The position numbers were made by a program, and so were the translations under genes. 64,000 nucleotides of DNA. It comes from Oceanihabitans sediminis. GTDB taxonomy: Bacteria; Bacteroidota; Bacteroidia; Flavobacteriales; Flavobacteriaceae. Position 1 is the stretch's first letter. Each line of letters starts with the position of its first letter. A model generated the notes under the pieces. The model was not told the origin of the DNA. It saw only the letters and a list, made by a program, of their open reading frames with translations, and did no database searches. Where the stretch lies: NCBI RefSeq assembly GCF_003337215.1, contig NZ_QPIG01000003.1, positions 124,001 through 188,000 of the forward strand, in the 5' to 3' direction. Shown here piece after piece: positions 55,408 through 64,000 of this stretch.

Positions 55408-55623
55408 TTAGACACTTTCTTCCTTACTTTTAATACCATTAATCATATTAAAAACTTCCTCAAAGGGTAATCCCATATAGTCACAAAACTCTTTAATAGT
55501 AACAACCTGATGCTTTTCTTTTTCAAAGGCATCTTTAATAGTACGAAGTAAAGTCTGAGAAGCATTTTGTGACTTACCTAATAAATAAACCACATCACTT
55601 GGGTAAATACATATTCGTTTCAT
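55408..55623 (-). CDS. Small helix-turn-helix-like protein
   Basis: This 71-residue protein begins RICIYPSDVVYLLGKSQNASQTLLRTI and continues HQVVTIKEFCDYMGLPFEEV. Small proteins with this layout (YPxDVxxLxGKSxxxxxxLLxxIK then a conserved FCxYxGLxxEEV) are frequent in flavobacteria, often near accessory DNA. Two helix-turn-helix-like segments suggest DNA binding, but no function is known. A 773-bp gap with a large palindrome and 11-bp repeats lies upstream. Confidence 0.65.
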   Translation of the reverse strand: MKRICIYPSDVVYLLGKSQNASQTLLRTIKDAFEKEKHQVVTIKEFCDYMGLPFEEVFNMINGIKSKEESV

Positions 55624-55857
55624 GATACTAAAAAGCTTATCGTTTGTTTGTCATTTTTTTTTAATGCTACTATGAGTAACTAGAAGCAAATTAACATTTA
55701 CATCCTAATAAAAACAATAAAAACACCTTGAGCTATAGGAAATCATTAACCATTTAGCGTACCTCTCACCATTACTGATATCTCGACAACTGACATCCTG
55801 TCAACACATTACACCAACAACACTAAAAAAAGATGAAATACTATAAATCATTTTAAA

Positions 55858-55889
55858 ATCCTAAAAAGACTGTACAGTCCTTTTAGGAT
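55858..55889. repeat. 32-bp near-perfect palindrome
   Basis: ATCCTAAAAAGACTG / CAGTCCTTTTAGGAT around a central TA; only one base pair is mismatched. It is too long for a usual operator and lacks a T-run of terminator type. Candidate binding site for the adjacent small protein, or a cruciform. Confidence 0.75.
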
Positions 55890-55963
55890 GAAAGAAAAAG
55901 AGATGTATAATTATATTAGGATTTAATTATAAATCTGTATAGTTATTTTAGGACGGGTCATTC

Positions 55964-56018
55964 TCCGAGGATACTCCGAGGATACTCCGTACATAGTCCG
56001 AACATAGTCCGAACCAGC
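55964..56018. repeat. Five tandem 11-bp repeats
   Basis: TCCG recurs at 55964, 55975, 55986, 55997 and 56008, giving TCCGAGGATAC twice, TCCGTACATAG, TCCGAACATAG and TCCGAACCAGC. The period of one helical turn would place the copies on one face of the DNA. Confidence 0.8.
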
Positions 56019-56396
56019 CCATCTTATAAAACCTCAACATCATTATCATAAAAAAACCTCAAAAACAGATAAAAACATCGAAAACCCATAAAAGCCTCAA
56101 AATACTGTAAATTATCAGAGAGTAATGAAAACCAGCAGAAAACACCAAAACAAAAACATTTAGATATTTTAAACAATTTCAAACTAAAAACCTCAAAACC
56201 ATACATTTACAAATCCACAACTAAAAACAGTATCTACTTTAGCATCAAAGTTGTTACAAAAGCTGTGGCGGATAGAATTTTTCAAGTAGGACGTCATACT
56301 TAGGTGCACCTGTTTAAAGCAGCTTCATAACAATTATTTTTTTTGTTAAACAGTAGGTATTTAAAAAAAATAAAGCCTACATAAATATTTAAAATT

Positions 56397-57146
56397 ATGG
56401 CAAAATATAAAAGCCTTTTTAAAGTAGAAGGATCAATTGATGATTTAAACTTCTACAAAACCGAAGACGGATATAGAATGCGCTCTAAAGGAGGCGTAAG
56501 TAAATCTAGAATCCAAAATGATCCAGCATTTGAAAGAACTCGCGAAAATAATAGCGAATTTGGCTTAAGTGCAACTAGTGGTAAATTATTGCGAAGAGCA
56601 ATAGTAGATATGGTATCTAATGCCAAAGACAATAAGTTATCCTCTCGTGTAACACAGGTGATGACGCAAGTTAAAAACTTCGATCTCACCTCTCCTAGAG
56701 GACAACGAAATGTAGCTAATGGCATAATAACACCAGATGGTAAGATTCCTTTGAAAGGGTTTAACTTTAACAGAAAGTCAACCTTATCAGAAGTACTCCT
56801 ATCCGATTACACTTTAGATACCGCTACTGGAGAGGTAGTAATTAATAACTTTACACCTAATCAAAAGTTAATGATTCCAGGTGGAGCAACCCATGTAGAG
56901 TTTACAGCAGGTTTCTTAAATATAGATTTTTCTACAGGAGAAAAGGATTTCCAAATAAGTAACGTAGAAAACCTTGCTATAAACGGTACAACTACAACGG
57001 TCACGCTTACTCCTGCTGCACCTGCAACAGGTACAGGACAAAGTTTTTACTTACTAAAAGTAGCCTTCTTCCAAGAAATAAACAACCTGCAATACCCGCT
57101 TAAAAACGGAGTATATAATGCATTACAAATCTTGGAAGTGCTCTAA
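56397..57146 (+). CDS. Uncharacterised flavobacterial protein
   Basis: This 249-residue protein has no signal peptide. The N-terminus KVEGSIDDLNFYKTEDGYRMRSKGG and the later DPAFERTRENNSEFG are a pattern I recognise from many uncharacterised flavobacterial proteins, where several paralogues often occur in one genome. The middle is basic, the C-terminal half (about 135-249) is beta-rich. It is on the plus strand, opposite to the whole surrounding polysaccharide locus, has 11-bp repeats upstream and mosaic repeats downstream, and has its own terminator. This suggests an inserted accessory gene. No function can be given. Confidence 0.75.
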   Translation: MAKYKSLFKVEGSIDDLNFYKTEDGYRMRSKGGVSKSRIQNDPAFERTRENNSEFGLSATSGKLLRRAIVDMVSNAKDNKLSSRVTQVMTQVKNFDLTSPRGQRNVANGIITPDGKIPLKGFNFNRKSTLSEVLLSDYTLDTATGEVVINNFTPNQKLMIPGGATHVEFTAGFLNIDFSTGEKDFQISNVENLAINGTTTTVTLTPAAPATGTGQSFYLLKVAFFQEINNLQYPLKNGVYNALQILEVL

Positions 57147-57170
57147 TAAAATTCTTTTAATAGAATTAAC

Positions 57171-57199
57171 AAAAACGGATGCTTTTGGCATCCGTTTTT
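57171..57199 (+). terminator. Rho-independent terminator
   Basis: AAAAACGGATGC / GCATCCGTTTTT with a short loop, after the gene ending at 57146. Confidence 0.9.
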
Positions 57200-57246
57200 A
57201 TTTTACAACAACCGCACAAAAACACAAAACCTATTAAACCCATACC

Positions 57247-58251
57247 TCTCATTCCTCCAAAAGCAGGAATCTACTACCAAAAAATAAAGCCTATCGCTTA
57301 GACGCTCCCCTCTTTAGCAAAAGAGGGGAATGAATTTGCTGCAGCTCCGCGAAAGCAAAGAAAGGGGAGTTTGAAAGTAAAATACTATATAACTTAGTGA
57401 AATTGTTATTCCTGCGCAGGCAGGAATACACAACCAACCTATAAGCTAGTAATATAAGAAACACTCCCTTACATAAGAAAAAAGCCCCTTAGAAGGCAAC
57501 CGGCCTATCGAGGGTTTATCGTAAAATTTGAAATGAAGACACCGTAAAATTTTAGGCTGTTTGAGCTTAACAAAATACTATTTAAACGAGAATGCTAATA
57601 GCGAGTTCCTAAAATTTAGGTGTCAAATGAAAAATTTAGATAAAGCATCGTCAGCCTAGATTTTTTTTGGTTCGTTTTTTTGATCAATGCAAAAAAATGA
57701 ACATTATCCTTAACTAGAGACGCTTAAGTCGTTACAAAACAACAACACTGTCATTCCTGCAAAAGCAGGAATCCACTACCAAGAATAAAGCCTATCGCTT
57801 AGACGCTCCCCTCTTTAGCCAAAGAGGGGAATGAATTTGCTGCAGCTCCGCGAAAGCAAAGAAAGGGGAGTTTGAAAGTAAAATACTATATAACTTAGTG
57901 AAATTGTTATTCCTGCGCAGGCAGGAATACACAACCAACCTATAAGCTAGTAATATAAGAAACACTCCCTTACATAAGAAAAAAGCCCCTTAGAAGGCAA
58001 CCGGCCTATCGAGGGTTTATCGTAAAATTTGAAATGAAGACACCGTAAAATTTTAGGCTGTTTGAGCTTAACAAAATACTATTTAAACGAGAATGCTAAT
58101 AGCGAGTTCCTAAAATTTAGGTGTCAAATGAAAAATTTAGATAAAGCATCGTCAGCCTAGATTTTTTTTGGTTCGTTTTTTTGATCAATGCAAAAAAATG
58201 AACATTTAAAAATAAAACTCCTACTGTCATTCCTGCAAAAGCAGGAATCCA
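57247..58251. repeat. Two further copies of the mosaic repeat (A-B2-C)
   Basis: Module A hairpins start at 57301 and 57802, a period of 501 bp. The two copies are almost the same over about 420 bp and end with the module C hairpins (about 57670-57705 and 58170-58203). They differ from the main array in an added stretch around 57400-57480 with a TTCCTGCGCAGGCAGGAA hairpin. A fragment of a third module A (palindrome at 58229-58251) follows. They fill the gap between two convergent genes. Nothing else is seen in 57200-58401. Confidence 0.9.
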
Positions 58252-58401
58252 ATATAAAAAAAACAACATCACTCGCTATTCAAACCCTGCAAAAGTAAAA
58301 TCATAAGACCACACCTAACACTTATCCACTATACCCAGAATTCGAATATCTAAGAGTACTATTTGTGTTTTTATAATCTTTAATAATCTATCACTTAGGA
58401 A

Positions 58402-59625
58402 CTAATGCAACAAATCATATAAGTCTAAATATTTCTGTGTCGTAAATTCGTGGTCAAAGGTTGCTGCATGATGAATCGCAGCTTTAGACATACTTTTATA
58501 CATCTGTTGGTTTTCAAGCAAATAAATTATTTTTTCGGTCATTGCAAGGACATCTCTATCTTCAACAACAAAACCAGTTTTCCCATCAATAATAGTATCA
58601 GGAAAACCACCAGAATCAAAACCAATAACTGGAAGTCCCATTGCTTGAGCCTCGATAGAAACAAGACCAAAAGCCTCTCTTCTTTTAGTATGTTCGTCAA
58701 AAGTAGAAGTCATTAAAAAAATATCCGATTCCCTCATATACTCTTTCACTTGCAATTGCGTTGATCTTCCTGTAAAGGCAACACAATCTGCTATTCCTAG
58801 TCTTTCTACTTCATTTTCTAATAACCCTCTGTTTTTACCATCTCCAACTATAGTATAGTGTATTTTATAATTAAGTTCTTTTAATAGCTTAACTGCTTGC
58901 AAACCATAAAGCTGTCCTTTTAAAGAGACAAGCCTACCTACAGTTATTAACTGTACCTCTTTTTTTACCTTAATACTTTTTGGCGTACCATGAAAAAAAC
59001 TATAGTTTATACCTATAGGAATAACATGAATTAACTCTTCAGAAATTCCTAAATTTAAAACTACTTTCTTCAAATAGTTTGAGTTTACGGTAACAGCCTT
59101 TACATGTTTTTTATAAAAAACTCCATATTTCTTCTGAAACTCCTCTTTATTTTCTAGAAAGGAATCATAACCATGAAAAGTAATAACTACACGCGGATCC
59201 ATAAACCCTATGCTTGTAATTTCTTTTAGATCATCTAATGAATTATTAAAATGTAGATGAAAAGCTTGTTTGTATCTAGCAGATTCATACTGCTTTAAAA
59301 TAGAAGCACATTTTAAAAATCCTTTTAAGCTTTTTGATCGATACTTTAATACATAATATAGATTTCTTGGTTTAAGTAAGAAGCTAGAAAGTTGTAAAAG
59401 TTTAGACAATCTACTTTTTGTTTGTGTTAAAGGAAGCAAAACCATCTCTTTAACTCCATACTTTTCTAATTCATTTATTTGAGAGGAGTTTTCTAAACCT
59501 AAAAATTTATTACAAAAAATATTCACATCATACCCACTACGAATTGCATAAACAATATTTGAAACTATAAAGGTTTCAGAATAGTTTGGAAAGGAATTAG
59601 TCTTTATAATAATTTTCTTTTTCAA
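58402..59625 (-). CDS. Glycosyltransferase family 4
   Basis: This 407-residue GT-B enzyme has KTNSFPNYSETFIVSNIVYA at the N-terminus, LITVGRLVSLKGQLYGLQA in the middle and RREAFGLVSIEAQAMGLPVI at the donor site. The SETF pattern links it to colanic-acid-like enzymes, as for the gene at 45.3 kb. It follows the mosaic repeats on the right side and belongs to the second block of the polysaccharide locus. Confidence 0.93.
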   Translation of the reverse strand: MKKKIIIKTNSFPNYSETFIVSNIVYAIRSGYDVNIFCNKFLGLENSSQINELEKYGVKEMVLLPLTQTKSRLSKLLQLSSFLLKPRNLYYVLKYRSKSLKGFLKCASILKQYESARYKQAFHLHFNNSLDDLKEITSIGFMDPRVVITFHGYDSFLENKEEFQKKYGVFYKKHVKAVTVNSNYLKKVVLNLGISEELIHVIPIGINYSFFHGTPKSIKVKKEVQLITVGRLVSLKGQLYGLQAVKLLKELNYKIHYTIVGDGKNRGLLENEVERLGIADCVAFTGRSTQLQVKEYMRESDIFLMTSTFDEHTKRREAFGLVSIEAQAMGLPVIGFDSGGFPDTIIDGKTGFVVEDRDVLAMTEKIIYLLENQQMYKSMSKAAIHHAATFDHEFTTQKYLDLYDLLH

Positions 59626-59678
59626 TCGATGAGAATGTATAATTGAATTAAATAGCTATCAAAATAAAAATATCTATA

Positions 59679-60665
59679 TCAATTTCTCTTTAACCAACTG
59701 CCAATGGTATCCCTATTTTTTTTATAATCCGAAAAATTAGTTAGCAGCCTACTTAGATTCCTAAAATATTCTTTAGCTAGCTCTTTCTCTTCAAAAGAAC
59801 CATTTATTCGGTTGACAGTTTGCCTTACAAGATCTTTTTTAATCATGCGGTAGGCACGCTTATAAAAATCAGTTTTGCTAAATTCTTTATTTTTTAAAGC
59901 ATCCGTGTAAACACTTACCACAAAATTAGATTCGGAAATAGCCTTACGAATTCTTTGTACATAGCCAAGATGCATCCTGCCTTCTGGCATCCAATGTTGA
60001 AAATATAGTCTTTCATCGTACCACATTTTATATCCTAGCAATCGCAAAACGTAAGAATATTCTGTGTCACCACCCGAACTTAGTGAATCTCCTTTTCTAC
60101 AAGTAAGCAAGGGTTTAAAACCTAAGTTATTTAATGCTAACCAATGGCTTTTTCGTATCACCATTCCTGCGCCATATAAACAACCCTTCTTATTTGTGAT
60201 ATCACCACTTTCTGTTCCTTGCTTAGAAACTGCAAAATACTTTGCATAAATATCAAACCACTTCGGCCTTTCTTTTTCAAAAACGGCTTCACACCACCCT
60301 CCTAAAGCACCTATTTGCGAATCGTTTTCCATGACATCAAAAGCAGTTTGCACATAGCTGTCACAAAGCCAATTATCATCATCGCAAATTAAAAGATATT
60401 CATATTTTGCTTTAGCATAGCCTAATTCTTGAGCATAAGACTTACCTGGTATTGGCTGACTGAAAGAAGTGTATTCTATCGTTGAAACACCATTATCTCG
60501 CCACCAATTATCTGCAAAATCTCTTGTGCCGTCTGAAGAATTATTATCTACCAACACTATTTCGACAGGGCAATGACTTTTTTGCATAGCCAGATGCCTT
60601 AAGGTTTCTGCTAACCTAGCCTTACCATTATAGGTGCATATTATAATTGAAACCCCTTTTTGCAT
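59679..60665 (-). CDS. Glycosyltransferase family 2
   Basis: This 328-residue GT-A enzyme has SIIICTYNGKARLAETLRHL, VLVDNNSSDGTRDFA, ICDDDNWL (D-x-D) and GGDTEYSYVLRLLGYKMWYD. It has no membrane helix. It would transfer one sugar; the substrate is unknown. Twelve bases separate it from the next gene, so both are in one unit. Confidence 0.93.
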   Translation of the reverse strand: MQKGVSIIICTYNGKARLAETLRHLAMQKSHCPVEIVLVDNNSSDGTRDFADNWWRDNGVSTIEYTSFSQPIPGKSYAQELGYAKAKYEYLLICDDDNWLCDSYVQTAFDVMENDSQIGALGGWCEAVFEKERPKWFDIYAKYFAVSKQGTESGDITNKKGCLYGAGMVIRKSHWLALNNLGFKPLLTCRKGDSLSSGGDTEYSYVLRLLGYKMWYDERLYFQHWMPEGRMHLGYVQRIRKAISESNFVVSVYTDALKNKEFSKTDFYKRAYRMIKKDLVRQTVNRINGSFEEKELAKEYFRNLSRLLTNFSDYKKNRDTIGSWLKRN

Positions 60666-60677
60666 TTTAAATCCTGT

Positions 60678-61682
60678 TTAACACCCTTTTAAAGCCATTC
60701 TCAAAGACTTTTTTAACAATTGAAATGATTTATAAATCCTCCCTTTATTAGCTCTAAGTTCTTTTGAGTTTTTACTCGCATCTACTTTTCTTTTACCAAA
60801 CTTATAAGGTATCTCTTTTAGTTTTTCATAATCGTTCTGCAACAAACTATTTTTATAATCCATAAAAATAGGAACAATATCTTCTCTGTTTTCCAAATCG
60901 AAATTCTGATTATAAACAGCTATACTCGGAAAATTTTCAATCTTATAATGGCTATAATGAAAGAAAGCTACTGGAGTAGTTTTATCGTTCACATAATACT
61001 TTTCACCACTACTTATAATTTTTCGTTCATGTAGATTCCAATTGGCTACATTATAACCCAAATGCCTTAAAACATAAACTTTATCTAAAAAAGCAGGAGC
61101 ATAACCTAACCATATCTGATCGTAAAAATATCCTTTCTTTAAATCATGAAATCCATAGGCTTGAACCCTTTTGTCCCACCATTTAATAAATGATTTGATT
61201 GGTTCTGTATTATTTACTGCTAGAAACCCAAGATTATAAATACCTGTACGCATCAAATCTTTGTCTTGTGGATGCCCTGTTTCGCCAGTTGGAGAACAGA
61301 TATGTGGTGTTAACACCATTTCATTTTCTTTCAGTGCATCAAAAACATGAGTAAAAGCTGAGAAAACCTTAATATCTGGGTCTACATACAAAACGGTATT
61401 GTAGCTATTATTAAAGAAATGTGTAAATAGCTTTGGTTTTACCACAGTACAGATCTCGGCAATGTTATAGGTGTCTTTTATACCTGCAACCAATTCAGGA
61501 AATAATTCATGGATCCATAAAATGGTATCAGCACCTAAGCTCTCATAATTTATGCTTGCATTAGGCTCATCAAGTATAGCTATACAAAAAGTTACATCTG
61601 GATGATGTTTTTTAAAGGACACTGCCAATGTCTTAGCATGCGCTAAATAATTATTAGCACAAATGGTAAAAGCTAGTTTCAT
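60678..61682 (-). CDS. Glycosyltransferase, GT8-like
   Basis: This 334-residue protein begins KLAFTICANNYLAHAKTLAV and has the metal site TVLYVDPDIKVFS, followed by NLGFLAVNNTEPIKSFIKWW and YDQIWLGYAPAF. This resembles family 8-type (GT-A, retaining) transferases in polysaccharide loci. No membrane helix. The family label is moderate. Confidence 0.8.
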   Translation of the reverse strand: MKLAFTICANNYLAHAKTLAVSFKKHHPDVTFCIAILDEPNASINYESLGADTILWIHELFPELVAGIKDTYNIAEICTVVKPKLFTHFFNNSYNTVLYVDPDIKVFSAFTHVFDALKENEMVLTPHICSPTGETGHPQDKDLMRTGIYNLGFLAVNNTEPIKSFIKWWDKRVQAYGFHDLKKGYFYDQIWLGYAPAFLDKVYVLRHLGYNVANWNLHERKIISSGEKYYVNDKTTPVAFFHYSHYKIENFPSIAVYNQNFDLENREDIVPIFMDYKNSLLQNDYEKLKEIPYKFGKRKVDASKNSKELRANKGRIYKSFQLLKKSLRMALKGC

Positions 61683-61803
61683 TATTTTTTACTTAATTTT
61701 TTTTGATTGCCTTTATATGAATAAAGCTATATATTATAAATAGAATTTAACTCTATAGTTATTTTTAAAATGTACAAGATATGACCAAAATTTAAGGCTC
61801 AAC

Positions 61804-62646
61804 TTACAAAATGCTGAATTTACTTTTCAGAAATTCAATAAAAGATTTTTTCTTAAAAATTGGTAATAAATTACTTTTATTAGGATACAATCTATTTAAA
61901 TATGAATAAAACTCATTTTTGGATACTGATGAAGTTTTTTTTGGAATATCTATTTCTTTTGTTTTTTTAGATATTCCAATTTGTTGACTTTCATGAATTC
62001 TATATAAAATCAAACTTTGTTCTATAAAATACAAACCTCCTTGAGCTGCAGCATGTAAACCTAACCATGCGTCATGCCAATAACCATCCGGTGTAAAAAT
62101 TGGAATAGCATTACTTTTAATACTCTTATTTATACAAACTGTTGCCCCAGTAATTTTATTCTTATTTAATACTAAGTCCTTATATGCTTCATCATTATCT
62201 AACCATAGTTTACGCCTTTCTTTCGAAAAGCCCCATTCATCCCATAATGTAGAATTTATTAAATTCCCTTTATCATCTATCAAATCTCCATTTGTAAACA
62301 CTAACTTAAAATTCTTAGTGTTTTTATAATAATCTACAATTATTTCAACCTTAGATGTCTTCCAAATATCATCCTGATCCGCTAAGAAAATTAAGTCTCC
62401 ATTTGTCAAGGAAATAGCTTTTTCAAAGTTTTTTATTGTTCTTAAATTAGTCTTATTGTCAAATACTGAGATTAAGTTAGGATATTGAAAAGCATATTCT
62501 TTTAAAATCTGTAGTGTTTTATCTGTTGAAGAATCATCACAAACAATAATTTCATCAACTTGATAGGTTTGATTAATTATGCTATCAAGCTGCTCCTTTA
62601 TATATTTTTCACCGTTATAAGTGCATAATGCAACTGAAATAATCAT
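61804..62646 (-). CDS. Glycosyltransferase family 2
   Basis: This 280-residue GT-A enzyme has ISVALCTYNGEKYIKEQLDSI, EIIVCDDSSTDKTLQIL, FLADQDDIWK (D-x-D) and the late HDAWLGLHAAAQG. The pattern matches rhamnosyl- and related transferases of O-antigen loci. It is 19 bp after the sulfotransferase gene, which is co-directional. Confidence 0.93.
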   Translation of the reverse strand: MIISVALCTYNGEKYIKEQLDSIINQTYQVDEIIVCDDSSTDKTLQILKEYAFQYPNLISVFDNKTNLRTIKNFEKAISLTNGDLIFLADQDDIWKTSKVEIIVDYYKNTKNFKLVFTNGDLIDDKGNLINSTLWDEWGFSKERRKLWLDNDEAYKDLVLNKNKITGATVCINKSIKSNAIPIFTPDGYWHDAWLGLHAAAQGGLYFIEQSLILYRIHESQQIGISKKTKEIDIPKKTSSVSKNEFYSYLNRLYPNKSNLLPIFKKKSFIEFLKSKFSIL

Positions 62647-62665
62647 CTTTAATAATTTATCTATA

Positions 62666-63370
62666 TTAAACTAAATCCTGTGACTTTTTATAAAGTTTAA
62701 TATAATCCAAGATGCTTTTTTTATCTTCAAATGTATATCCAAGAAACTGAATATCTTCTTGGTATAGATTATTTACTAACTTTTTTCTTTTATTATTATA
62801 AAACGTCGAATAATGTTTATTGGGTTTTGAGTTAACATTATATTTTTTCTTAAAAAAACCTTCTTTCAAATTCAAGTCTTTTTCTAACTCAGGTAATTCA
62901 TTCTTTAAATTCTCAAACCTTATCACTTTATCATAATTAATCAACTTGTTGTTTAGGTAGAAATAGTCAATCTGCTTATACAAATGATCTCCTCTATAAT
63001 TACTTGAAGAATTATCTGTTAAAGACCGCATAAATCTACCTTTCTTTTGCAAAAAATTACAAAAACTATCTTCCTTATTAATTTCCTTCATTAACCACTT
63101 ATAGTCTGAATAACCTCTGTCCCAAGGATTTCTTACAATAATGAACTTATAGTAAGAATCCCAAATTTTTTCATCTATGAATCCATTATCAATTAGTTGT
63201 TGTGGTGTAGCATGCTGTAAATACATTTTACTGCTAGGATTCCAGCCAAACAAGTTTTTATTATTTGTTTGAGAAATATTTGTTATATCTATCCCAAATG
63301 CTGCTTCGATCGAAGATCCAGCACACTTTGAGATATGAATAAAAATACATTTATGTTTATGAGATATCAT
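62666..63370 (-). CDS. Sulfotransferase family 2 protein
   Basis: This 234-residue protein has the 5'-PAPS loop IFIHISKCAGSSIEAAF, the 3'-phosphate motif FIVRNPWDRGYSDYKWL and the later VIRFENLKNELPEL. It belongs to the Sulfotransfer_2 group, which includes carbohydrate and heparan-type sulfotransferases. It lies four bases from the next sulfotransferase. Its likely target is the polysaccharide of this locus. Confidence 0.9.
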   Translation of the reverse strand: MISHKHKCIFIHISKCAGSSIEAAFGIDITNISQTNNKNLFGWNPSSKMYLQHATPQQLIDNGFIDEKIWDSYYKFIIVRNPWDRGYSDYKWLMKEINKEDSFCNFLQKKGRFMRSLTDNSSSNYRGDHLYKQIDYFYLNNKLINYDKVIRFENLKNELPELEKDLNLKEGFFKKKYNVNSKPNKHYSTFYNNKRKKLVNNLYQEDIQFLGYTFEDKKSILDYIKLYKKSQDLV

Positions 63371-63374
63371 TGTT

Positions 63375-64000
63375 TTATGAAAAATAGGATATTCCAGTTA
63401 ATTCTTCCAATTCTCTATCTGAATCCTTATAATATGTCTCAAGCACAGAATTCGTTTTCGAGCTAATTGCTCTTTTATAATCTTGATTGAAAAACTTCAT
63501 TCCTTCGAAGTCGTTCCAATTAATTTTTTTTACTCCCAGAAAATTGGACACCATATGCAAATATTCTGGAGTATTCTGCTGCATATCCTCATTATCGATA
63601 AAAAGACAATTTTGAAAATGCATTTTTATGTTTCTTATACCAATGCTATAAAGACCTTGTGGCAAAATAACCGCCTCAATATTCATATTATTTGCAAACG
63701 CTTCTAATTCCCTTTCAACGTATAAATCAAAGTTATCAAGTTCCTCCACAGTTCTTGCTATCATTTTTGAGCTCTTTCCATGCATTCTCTCCTCCAACTC
63801 TTGAAACCATCTTTGATTTTGCTTAAATCTTTTTCGATACATGTTCCAAGCACTATACGCTCTATGAATTGGATTTCTTACCATGCATATTATCTTAAAA
63901 GAAGGATTATAGCTATACATTTTTGAAATAGCAAAGTCCTGATAAAGAACACTACTATATGAAGGTGAAGCATCTAGAAATATTTTCCCCTTAACCCTTT
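63375..64000 (-). CDS. Sulfotransferase, partial (N-terminus outside the window)
   Basis: The frame stays open to the right window edge, so the true start is outside; the first full codon is at 63998. The visible part has GKIFLDASPSYSS, then KIICMVRNPIHRAYSAWNMY, the 3'-phosphate-binding segment. The P-loop part lies outside. It is coupled to the next sulfotransferase gene (four-base gap). The end is YFS. Confidence 0.88.
   Translation of the reverse strand, partial: RVKGKIFLDASPSYSSVLYQDFAISKMYSYNPSFKIICMVRNPIHRAYSAWNMYRKRFKQNQRWFQELEERMHGKSSKMIARTVEELDNFDLYVERELEAFANNMNIEAVILPQGLYSIGIRNIKMHFQNCLFIDNEDMQQNTPEYLHMVSNFLGVKKINWNDFEGMKFFNQDYKRAISSKTNSVLETYYKDSDRELEELTGISYFS

Larger units (their letters stand above)
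55624..56396. other. Repeat-rich 773-bp intergenic region
   Basis: Between two divergent genes. It holds a 13-bp palindrome TGACATCCTGTCA near 55789, a 32-bp near-perfect palindrome (55858-55889), a partial copy of its right arm (around 55939-55953), five 11-bp repeats (55964-56018) and A/C-rich sequence with recurring AAACCTCAA-type words (56027-56215). No convincing gene is seen; the open frame at 56024-56206 is low-complexity. Confidence 0.7.

Noticed and set aside
56024-56206. 60-codon minus-strand frame with Phe/Cys-rich product
   Set aside because: It comes from A/C-rich low-complexity DNA in the intergenic region; no start context or similarity to any family.

Overview
The window looks like chromosomal DNA from a marine-type Flavobacteriaceae bacterium (Bacteroidetes). 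Support: low GC, lipoprotein signals of the S-C type, Bacteroidetes -7 boxes (TAnnTTTG), a PorV/PorQ-type outer-membrane protein, and typical flavobacterial small proteins. No rRNA, tRNA, CRISPR array, integrase or transposase was recognised.

Region 1 (1-17.1 kb) is a nitrite-respiration, nitrosative-stress and copper island. It holds a CBS protein, an Rrf2-type Fe-S regulator, a RIC/ScdA-type di-iron repair protein, a heme-copper-oxidase-like membrane protein and a hemerythrin. A four-gene operon follows: copper nitrite reductase NirK fused to a cytochrome c, a SUMF1-type protein, a Sco protein and an outer-membrane beta-barrel. Then come an OprC/NosA-type copper receptor, a Met/His-rich copper lipoprotein, a cytochrome c, HemN, two universal stress proteins and SodC. 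Five promoters here (CBS gene, nirK, both uspA-containing units, cytochrome c) share one geometry: a TGAT/TGAC-N4-ATCA/GTCA palindrome centred exactly 29.5 bp upstream of the -7 box. This is the layout expected of Crp/Fnr class II activation, so the island is probably one low-oxygen/NO regulon whose regulator lies outside the window.

Region 2 (17.2-33.8 kb) is mostly housekeeping: an amidohydrolase interrupted by a UGA exactly where the zinc-ligand Cys is expected, a cyclophilin-FKBP fusion, RecQ, KdsD, TatC, an AhpD-like protein, LptB, a DUF808 membrane protein, PssA, a PorV-like protein and an Lnb-like protein. A 3.7-kb mosaic array of about 400-440 bp modular repeats (25.98-29.67 kb) sits between the convergent lptB and DUF808 genes.

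Region 3 (34.2-64 kb) is a large surface-polysaccharide locus, almost wholly on the minus strand. It has an initiating sugar-phosphate transferase, an O-antigen ligase/polymerase-like protein, about fifteen glycosyltransferases, an MBOAT/SGNH acetylation pair, three sulfotransferases and an asparagine-synthase-like amidotransferase. The product is therefore probably a sulfated and acylated polymer. The locus is interrupted at 55.4-58.3 kb by a small accessory segment: a short DNA-binding-like gene, a large palindrome, 11-bp repeats, a plus-strand gene of unknown function, and two more copies of the mosaic repeat.

A pattern not explained by genes is a set of degenerate 7-bp repeats (consensus TTAGNNN, including GGGATTA runs). 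They begin at or just inside the stop codons of at least six genes and always read in the direction of transcription.
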